From the NCBI GenBank assembly GCA_002325605.1, contig DCSM01000178.1, positions 1 to 11,605 on the forward strand: a stretch of 11,605 nucleotides of DNA, given 5' to 3'. The stretch comes from Chloroflexaceae bacterium UBA1466. GTDB taxonomy: Bacteria; Chloroflexota; Chloroflexia; Chloroflexales; Chloroflexaceae. Below, one piece after another: positions 6,616 to 11,605 of this stretch; within the stretch, counting starts at the first letter, position 1; each line of letters opens with the position of its first letter. The notes under the pieces were generated by a model. That model was not told the DNA's origin. It worked only from the letters and a program-made list of their open reading frames with translations, and searched no databases. The translations under genes and the position numbers were made by a program.

Positions 6616-7841
6616 TGCTGGTGCAAGCCAAACCAAGTCACATCCTGATCGTTGATGATATGCCTGCTAACCTTTCAGTTCTCACAAGTATGTTAAACCA
6701 ACGAGGTTATCTAGTCCGCCCTGCGATTAGTGGGCCCGTAGCCTTAAAAGCGGCGCAGAAAAGTTTGCCCGACCTGATCTTACTGGATATTATGATGCCA
6801 GGGATGGACGGTTATGAAGTTTGCGAACAACTGAAGGAGAACCCGCAGACCCGCGAAATTCCCGTAATCTTTATCAGTGCTTTGAGCGATATCTTGGATA
6901 AGGTGCGGGCCTTTAACGTTGGGGGGATAGATTATATCACCAAACCCTTTCAGGCTGAGGAAGTGTTGGCTCGTGTGCAAACGCATCTGGCCCTGAGAGC
7001 AACCCAGCAGCAACTTCAGGCCGAAGTAGCCGAACGGCAAGGGGCTGAAGTTGCCTTACACCAAACGTTGAAGGAACTACAAATCCTCTATGATCGGATT
7101 CAAGATGAACTGACCTTAGCGCGGGAAATCCAATATAGCCTTTTGCCTCCCGCGCTCCCTAACTGGCCCGATTTGAAGATCGCCTGCTACACCGTCCCTG
7201 CACGGGAAATCGGGGGCGATTTTTATACCTACTATAATTTACCCCTTGAGAGAGAAAAGCGCCGTTATGCGTTTGCGGTGGGTGATGTTTCGGGGAAAGG
7301 GGTTTCGGCGGCCTTGTTGATGGTCGCCAGTCTCGCCCAATTTGATGCTTCCATCTCCCTTCAGTTTACACCCGCCGAAAGGTTGGCCTACTTGGATCGG
7401 GTTATTTCGCCCTACACGCAACCCCGTCGCCAAAACTGTGCCCTCTGTTATGTAGAATTGGATTTGGGGCCGCAAGCCAAGGTGCAGATTGTCAATGCGG
7501 GTTGTATTCCCCCCTACATCAAGCGGAAGACGGGAGAAGTAGAGAATTCAGAGCTTGGCGGGTTTGCGTTGGGGCAAGGTTTGGGAGCCAAACTAGGGTA
7601 TCAACAGCTTACGTTGCCTATCGCTCCCGGAGATTTGATCCTTTTGGTCAGTGACGGGACCGTGGAAGCTCATAATCCCCAAAGGGAGATGTTTGGGTTT
7701 GACCGTCTCTTGGCAACCGTGCAACGGGGGCCGAACACGAGTGTGGAAGCAATGCTGGATTATCTGAAGCAAACAATCCTTACTTTCACTGAAGGGGCGG
7801 AACAACATGATGATTTAACCATCGTGGTGGTGCAAGTCTAG
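6615..7841 (+). CDS. Response regulator with SpoIIE/RsbU-type PP2C phosphatase output
   Basis: A 408-residue response regulator whose output is a serine/threonine phosphatase instead of DNA binding. The receiver (8-128) has the acidic pair Asp14/Asp15, phospho-acceptor Asp58 and Lys110. A coiled-coil linker (about 128-172) leads to a PP2C/SpoIIE domain (about 166-408) with intact metal-binding motifs: GGD 200-202, GDVSGKG 223-229, SDG 346-348 and HDD 398-400. The ATG overlaps the kinase stop by one base (TAATG), with GGAAGAG 8 bases upstream, so translation is probably coupled and the kinase is its likely phosphodonor. Such proteins typically dephosphorylate STAS anti-anti-sigma factors, but none is encoded here. 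Its phosphatase domain is more divergent than the other two in the window: it has a shorter central region and NAGCIPP in place of NGGLIPP. Its receiver is nearly the same as that of the next gene. The architecture is certain; the partners are inferred. Confidence 0.93.
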   Translation: MLVQAKPSHILIVDDMPANLSVLTSMLNQRGYLVRPAISGPVALKAAQKSLPDLILLDIMMPGMDGYEVCEQLKENPQTREIPVIFISALSDILDKVRAFNVGGIDYITKPFQAEEVLARVQTHLALRATQQQLQAEVAERQGAEVALHQTLKELQILYDRIQDELTLAREIQYSLLPPALPNWPDLKIACYTVPAREIGGDFYTYYNLPLEREKRRYAFAVGDVSGKGVSAALLMVASLAQFDASISLQFTPAERLAYLDRVISPYTQPRRQNCALCYVELDLGPQAKVQIVNAGCIPPYIKRKTGEVENSELGGFALGQGLGAKLGYQQLTLPIAPGDLILLVSDGTVEAHNPQREMFGFDRLLATVQRGPNTSVEAMLDYLKQTILTFTEGAEQHDDLTIVVVQV

Positions 7842-7982
7842 GTAGCTTTCCAAGCCAGCGCAGCGGCTAAATTTGCTTCCAAAAGGGAATTAAGTTAGCA
7901 TGGGCAAGCGAACACCTTGAGGTTGCCCTGAGTTGAGCCGAGGGCAAGCAATTTTAGTGTCGAAAACAGTGAGCAAAAGCTA
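7842..7982 (+). other. 141-base intergenic gap between the paired receiver-phosphatase genes
   Basis: The gap contains one clear hairpin (listed separately) and the short direct repeat GGGCAAGC (7902-7909 and 7942-7949). I see no good sigma70 promoter, no strong Shine-Dalgarno before the ATG at 7983, and no small gene with coding character. Read-through from upstream is the simplest explanation for expression of the next gene. Confidence 0.5.
7923..7947 (+). repeat. Intergenic palindrome, possible REP-like element or weak terminator
   Basis: TTGCCCT (7923-7929) and AGGGCAA (7941-7947) are perfect 7-base arms around an 11-base loop. A weak T-stretch (ATTTTA) follows four bases after the stem. 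The CCCTGAG...CGAGGG core resembles a palindrome that recurs between genes in several bacterial genomes, so it may be one copy of a dispersed repeat. Only one copy is in this window. Confidence 0.4.
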
Positions 7983-9272
7983 ATGACCGAAGCTAAACCA
8001 AGCTATATTCTTATCGTTGATGATAATCCAGCTAACCTTTCGATCTTAACCCACATGCTGAATGAGCGAGGCTACCTTGTCCGCCCCGCGATCAGTGGGC
8101 CTTTGGCCCTAAAAGCGGTGCAAAGAAATTTGCCCGACTTGGTTTTACTTGATATTCTGATGCCAGGGATGGATGGATTTGAGGTTTGTCAGCATTTGAA
8201 AGCGAATGCAGAAACACAAGATATTCCTGTGATTTTTCTCAGTGCCTTAAATGATGTTATAGACAAAGTAAAGGCTTTTAGAGTTGGGGGCATAGATTAT
8301 ATCACCAAACCTTTTCAGGTTGAAGAGGTTTTGGCACGGGTTGAAAATCATTTAGCTCTTAGACAGATGCGAGAAAAGCTCAAGAAGAAGAATGCGGATT
8401 TGAACCAGGAGATCACTGAAAGGAAGCGGGCGGAAACTGAACTCCAGAAGACTAACTCCCTTCTTTCGGAACTCAATCGGCGGTTAGCAGAGTTGTATGG
8501 GAAAATGCAAGCTGAATTGAACATGGCGCGTAAGATTCAGGAGAGTTTGCAGCCTCCGACGCACCCCGCCTGGCCAGAGTTAGATGTGCAATGCTATAGT
8601 ACCCCGGCCCGCGAAATTGGGGGCGATTTCTACGCTTATGCGGCCCTTACCCCTTCCTTCGCCAGCTTGGAGGAGCCAAAACGGTTTGCGGTAGCGGTGG
8701 GGGACGTGACGGGGAAGGGGATGCCAGCGGCCTTACTTATGGCCGTAACGGTTGCCCTCTTTCGCTCGATAGTCATGCAAGGTCTGGCCCCAAGTACCCT
8801 TTTGTATAAGATCGATGAGGCCCTAGAATCGTATACCCAGGACGATGAGATGAATTGTGCCTTTTGTTACTTAGAGATCACTCCCCCGCAGCAAGGGTGG
8901 GCATGGGGTACGGCCCGCATGGCCAACGGAGGTTTAATTCCGCCCTTCCTGAAGCGGTGCGATGGCAGTGTAAGTTTGTTGGATGTGCGCGGGCCCCCGT
9001 TAGGGGTTGGCTTTCGAGATTTGCTGGGCTATCCTGAATGTACCATTGACTTGGCTCCGGGGGATTCACTCATTCTGATCAGTGATGGCGCGTTGGATGC
9101 CAAGAATGAACGGGGGGAATTGTTTGGGTTTGAAAGGTTGGAAGCGACCCTTACCTTTGCTCCTGCCAAGAATGCTCAAATGCTTCTCAACTACCTTAAA
9201 GCTTCCATTGGAACCTTCGTGGGAAAATGTGAACCAAACGATGATATAACGATTGTCGTAATCCAAGTCTGA
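7983..9272 (+). CDS. Second response regulator with SpoIIE/RsbU-type PP2C phosphatase output
   Basis: A 429-residue paralogue of the preceding gene. The receiver (7-127) has Asp13/Asp14, phospho-acceptor Asp57 and Lys109. A long charged coiled coil (about 127-185) contains an EITERKRAE stretch like PAS-linker helices. The PP2C domain (about 179-429) keeps all metal motifs: GGD 213-215, GDVTGKG 240-246, SDG 367-369 and DD 420-421. The His before the final DD in the other two phosphatases is Asn419 here. Its receiver matches its neighbour at about 93 of 121 positions by manual count. Its phosphatase domain is closer to that of the multi-PAS protein at the left edge, sharing GKGMPAAL, NGGLIPPFLK and GPPLG. 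ATG 7983 is the only usable in-frame start after an upstream stop at 7929-7931; no good Shine-Dalgarno is seen. It likely receives phosphate from the same kinase and acts on a STAS protein. Confidence 0.92.
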   Translation: MTEAKPSYILIVDDNPANLSILTHMLNERGYLVRPAISGPLALKAVQRNLPDLVLLDILMPGMDGFEVCQHLKANAETQDIPVIFLSALNDVIDKVKAFRVGGIDYITKPFQVEEVLARVENHLALRQMREKLKKKNADLNQEITERKRAETELQKTNSLLSELNRRLAELYGKMQAELNMARKIQESLQPPTHPAWPELDVQCYSTPAREIGGDFYAYAALTPSFASLEEPKRFAVAVGDVTGKGMPAALLMAVTVALFRSIVMQGLAPSTLLYKIDEALESYTQDDEMNCAFCYLEITPPQQGWAWGTARMANGGLIPPFLKRCDGSVSLLDVRGPPLGVGFRDLLGYPECTIDLAPGDSLILISDGALDAKNERGELFGFERLEATLTFAPAKNAQMLLNYLKASIGTFVGKCEPNDDITIVVIQV

Positions 9273-9289
9273 GTAAAGAAGATGGTTGG

Positions 9290-9324
9290 GGGCGACCTTT
9301 GCGGCTTTGCCGCAAAGGTCGCCC
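9290..9324. terminator. Perfect 16-bp hairpin in the convergent gap, probable shared terminator
   Basis: The arms 9290-9305 and 9309-9324 are perfectly complementary over 16 bases with a TTT loop. The hairpin sits in the 64-base gap between the plus-strand phosphatase stop (9272) and the minus-strand permease stop (9337). Neither side has a strong uninterrupted T-tract: the plus side continues TTGCAAGCTCTCTTATTTT. Termination may therefore rely partly on the stable stem. Position and symmetry fit a bidirectional terminator. Confidence 0.7.
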
Positions 9325-9336
9325 TTGCAAGCTCTC

Positions 9337-10191
9337 TTATTTTCCCTTGTCTTTTTCTTCCAACCCTTCAAAGAGAGCTTGAAAGAAGAAACGGTGCAGG
9401 AGAAGGAAGATCCCTACCACAGGGAGAGCCATAATGACACACGCAGCAGCTTGAACGTGGTAAGCTACTTCAAATTGCGATTGAAAATCGAGCAGCCCCA
9501 CGCTTGCGGTTTTAGCGGGATAGCGGGAGAGAAAGATCACCGCCGCCAAAAACTCATTCCAAGCATCAACAAAGGTCAGCAGAAAAGCCGCAAAGATCCC
9601 AGGGAGGATGAGCGGTAGAACCACAAAACCTAAACTCTGGCTGGATGTTGCACCATCAAGCATCGCTGCTTCTTCCAATTCAGGTGGGATACTCTCGCAG
9701 AACCGCTTGATCAGCCAAATACTAAGGGGCAAGCTTCCCCCAATCTGAATGGCAATCATTAGCGCATTGGTATTTAGCAAGCCCAAGCTACTTGCGAGCC
9801 GATGAAGGGGGATAAAGGTTGTAATTCCTGGCAGAAGCAGCAAGGTCAGAAGAGCAGCCTCAACTAAGCGGCGGTAGCGGGAAGGGAGACGGGAAAGGAG
9901 ATAACCTGTTAAAGTAGCAAGCGGAACGGTGATGAGGGAAGCACCTAGCGCGTTTATGAAGGTATTGGGAAGGTAGTAGGCCAGCATGGGGCTGCGCCAT
10001 AGTTGGATGTAACCATCGAGGGCCCAAACGGAGGGAAGGATCGTCGGAGGTGAAGTAAGAACAGCGGTCCTGGTCTTGAAAGAGGTTAGAAAGACGTAAG
10101 CGACGGGAAAAAGCATCCCTAAGCTGAGGATTCCCAGGAAGATGTGAGGGAGAACTTGGCTAATCCAACGTCGTTGGTACACCTTGCTCAA
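9337..10191 (-). CDS. Carbohydrate ABC transporter permease, MalG family
   Basis: A 284-residue inner-membrane subunit of a sugar-type (CUT1-like) importer. Six hydrophobic segments are visible, at about 17-37, 80-100, 110-130, 142-163, 187-210 and 248-270. The cytoplasmic EAA loop that contacts the ATPase is clear (EEAAMLDGA at 173-181, then LPLILPG), and the NTFINAL stretch before the second segment is typical. It is last in the operon and pairs with the MalF-like permease. The longest start is TTG at 10191, overlapping the upstream stop by 4 bases, but its AAAAGG ribosome site is only about 2 bases away. GTG three codons later (10182) has that site at about 10 bases and could be the real start. 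No ATPase subunit follows, so a shared or distant MsmK-like ATPase is likely. The substrate is not identifiable. Confidence 0.92.
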   Translation of the reverse strand: MSKVYQRRWISQVLPHIFLGILSLGMLFPVAYVFLTSFKTRTAVLTSPPTILPSVWALDGYIQLWRSPMLAYYLPNTFINALGASLITVPLATLTGYLLSRLPSRYRRLVEAALLTLLLLPGITTFIPLHRLASSLGLLNTNALMIAIQIGGSLPLSIWLIKRFCESIPPELEEAAMLDGATSSQSLGFVVLPLILPGIFAAFLLTFVDAWNEFLAAVIFLSRYPAKTASVGLLDFQSQFEVAYHVQAAACVIMALPVVGIFLLLHRFFFQALFEGLEEKDKGK

Positions 10192-11039
10192 ACCTTTTCG
10201 CGTTCAAGTTGCAAAAACCCTGCCAGAAGGAGCGCATTGAGCAAGAGAATCAATAACGCTAAGGTTGCCCCCAAATCAAAATCCCCAAACCGCCAGACCA
10301 ACTGATAAAGATAGAAGCTAAGAGTATTCGTAGCTCGCGCTGGCCCCCCGTCCGTGATTGCCAAGATCAGGCCTGGGGCATTCATGTTGCGGAGGGAAAG
10401 AAGCAGAAGGACAACGCTCAAATGGGGCCGGAGAAGCGGGAGCGTGATCTGCCACACGATTTGGCTTCCCTTTGCCCCATCAAGCCTTGCATTTTCGTAC
10501 AACTCAGGGGGAATCGTTTGCAAAGCCGCGAGCAAAAGGATTGTTGCCAGCGCGAGGGAATGCCAAATCGAAGCCAGACTTACAATCGCCAGCGCCCCTA
10601 CCTTATCAGCCAACAAGGTACGGTGGAGGAAAGGGGCAAACCATTCCTGAAACAAGCCATAATCGCTCACAAAAAGCCAGCGCCAGATTGTCCCGACCAC
10701 CGCTTGGGAAAGGATCCAAGGAATAAAGAGGATCACAAGGTAGAAGGAAGTCGACCTTCGCCGATGATTTAGCAGGAGCGCAACTAAAAAACCTAAAGTG
10801 AAGGTAAGGATGACATGCAGACTGCCAAAGATCAAAGTAGTTTGCAAGCTCTCCCAAAACTCACTCCTTTGCAAGAGAAAGTGGAAGTTTCCTAACCCGA
10901 CAAATTGGCCCTTCCGCCAGAAGGCCATCCAAAAACAGGCCAACAAAGGGTAGACCTGAATGCTCAAGAGGAAGAAAAAGGTCGCCAGCAACGGAAGGGC
11001 AAAAAGTCGCTGGCGTGGCAGGGAAAGGTTAAGCCTCAT
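10188..11039 (-). CDS. Carbohydrate ABC transporter permease, MalF/UgpA family
   Basis: A 283-residue inner-membrane permease and the partner of the MalG-like subunit. Six hydrophobic segments appear at about 15-40, 68-90, 98-120, 148-172, 203-225 and 255-277. The EAA loop is present in variant form (YENARLDGA at 181-189 followed by LPLLRP), with Asn in place of the first Ala. FIPWILSQAVVGTIWRWLF (105-123) and ITDGGPARAT (228-237) match conserved MalF/UgpA regions. The length is that of the short UgpA-type proteins without MalF's large periplasmic loop. The ATG overlaps the binding-protein stop by 4 bases (ATGA) with no clear Shine-Dalgarno, so translation is probably coupled. The imported sugar cannot be named. 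Confidence 0.93.
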   Translation of the reverse strand: MRLNLSLPRQRLFALPLLATFFFLLSIQVYPLLACFWMAFWRKGQFVGLGNFHFLLQRSEFWESLQTTLIFGSLHVILTFTLGFLVALLLNHRRRSTSFYLVILFIPWILSQAVVGTIWRWLFVSDYGLFQEWFAPFLHRTLLADKVGALAIVSLASIWHSLALATILLLAALQTIPPELYENARLDGAKGSQIVWQITLPLLRPHLSVVLLLLSLRNMNAPGLILAITDGGPARATNTLSFYLYQLVWRFGDFDLGATLALLILLLNALLLAGFLQLEREKV

Positions 11040-11605
11040 TGTTGCGCGTTGTAACTCTCTTGGGCCTTCTGAAGTTCGGTTAAGCTGTCAAGGTTGGGGT
11101 CGAGAACAAGTCGCCCAATGGTCTCGGTCAAAAGGGTCATTGCCCGATCATAGTGGTGGAGAGGTTCCATTTGTTGGCCATACTTGGTCTGATTTTCACG
11201 CACGAATTGCCAGTAGGGAGTTTGAAACCGCGCATCCGTTAGGGCTGAGGTGAGGACTGGTAAACCGCCACTGGCGAAAGCGTAGGCCGTGCTTTGTTCC
11301 CGCTGCATGAAGTAGGCAAGAAATTGCTTGGCCAGCGCAGGTTGCTTTGAACCTTTAGGAATTCCCCAGGAAGGTATAGTCAGAAGGGTAACGGGTTTCT
11401 CTCCTGGCGCAGCTAAAGGGGAAGCTAATTTCAATTCCCCCGCTTCAAGAGCCGCTGCAACCGAAGCTGAATCCTGGGCAAAAGTTTTGCCTTGTGGAGA
11501 GGTAAGGGGATAAAGGTAGATGTAAGACCATGAGCCACCCCCAAAAGCAGTTGCTTTTCCATCCTGAAAGAGCCGCTCGTGGTCAAAGCCAGGGCTGAAG
11601 ACTAC
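11036..11605 (-). CDS. Family 1 extracellular solute-binding protein (3' part)
   Basis: The C-terminal 189 residues of a sugar-binding lipoprotein or periplasmic protein; the frame stays open to the window edge, so the start and signal peptide lie outside. A typical family-1 segment is seen near the cut (LFQDGKATAFGGGSW, about residues 12-26 of the visible part). It corresponds to the conserved pattern of a phenylalanine, then GKAAM, then G.W. Further on, IPSWGIPKGSKQPALAKQFLAYF is the usual stretch where the family keeps GI.K.SK.K..A..F. The C-terminal helices end in ESYNAQQ. It overlaps the MalF-like permease by 4 bases and is upstream of both permeases, the normal order for this operon type. 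The TTG at 11434 is internal and not a start. The substrate is unknown. Confidence 0.9.
   Translation of the reverse strand, partial: VVFSPGFDHERLFQDGKATAFGGGSWSYIYLYPLTSPQGKTFAQDSASVAAALEAGELKLASPLAAPGEKPVTLLTIPSWGIPKGSKQPALAKQFLAYFMQREQSTAYAFASGGLPVLTSALTDARFQTPYWQFVRENQTKYGQQMEPLHHYDRAMTLLTETIGRLVLDPNLDSLTELQKAQESYNAQQ

Noticed and set aside
9286..9618. 110-codon plus-strand open frame starting in the convergent gap
   Set aside because: It runs through the terminator hairpin and then antisense to the MalG-like permease, and its composition is low in hydrophobic pattern and unlike a folded protein.
10422..10772. 116-codon plus-strand open frame
   Set aside because: It is antisense to the clearly coding MalF-like permease with its EAA loop; no independent evidence for a gene.
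11036..11434. Separate 132-residue gene starting at TTG 11434
   Set aside because: The frame is open from 11434 to the window edge and the extra residues contain a conserved solute-binding-protein motif, so this is the 3' part of a longer gene.

Overview
The window is about 50% GC by eye and carries a dense bacterial signalling locus. It is followed by the end of a sugar-type ABC transporter operon on the opposite strand. PAS/PP2C phosphatases, paired receiver-phosphatase genes, a hybrid histidine kinase and a MalFG-like transporter occur together in Chloroflexota and in some other deep-branching or cyanobacterial-like lineages. Chloroflexota is my best guess, but no marker gene is present and the assignment is weak.

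Layout, plus strand. Positions 1-2216 hold the 3' part of a multi-PAS, SpoIIE/RsbU-type serine phosphatase whose start lies outside the window. A 124-base gap follows, with a good sigma70-type promoter (TTGAAT, 17 bases, TATAAT) and a strong Shine-Dalgarno. It leads into a B12-binding corrinoid protein (2341-2973), which overlaps by 4 bases a UroD/MtaA-family methyltransferase-like protein (2970-4013). A 64-base gap contains a terminator-like hairpin. Next is an 845-residue hybrid histidine kinase (4078-6615) whose N-terminus resembles DUF1638, a family I recall near corrinoid methyltransferase genes. The kinase overlaps by one base the first of two receiver-PP2C phosphatases (6615-7841). The second (7983-9272) follows a 141-base gap with a hairpin.

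Layout, minus strand. Convergent to these genes, and separated by a perfect 16-bp hairpin, is an operon transcribed from right to left. It holds a solute-binding protein (3' part, 11605-11036), a MalF-like permease (11039-10188) and a MalG-like permease (10191-9337). Each junction overlaps by 4 bases.

How the genes may work together (inference). The corrinoid and UroD proteins form the C+A half of a methyl-transfer system. No substrate-specific methyltransferase and no corrinoid activase are present, and two of the three usual zinc ligands of the UroD protein appear replaced. The promoter-headed cluster continues into a kinase with a Cys/His-rich N-terminal domain and then into phosphatases of the partner-switching type. 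This suggests a sensor in which a corrinoid or one-carbon state feeds a phosphorelay and then PP2C output. The anti-sigma and anti-anti-sigma targets are not in the window.
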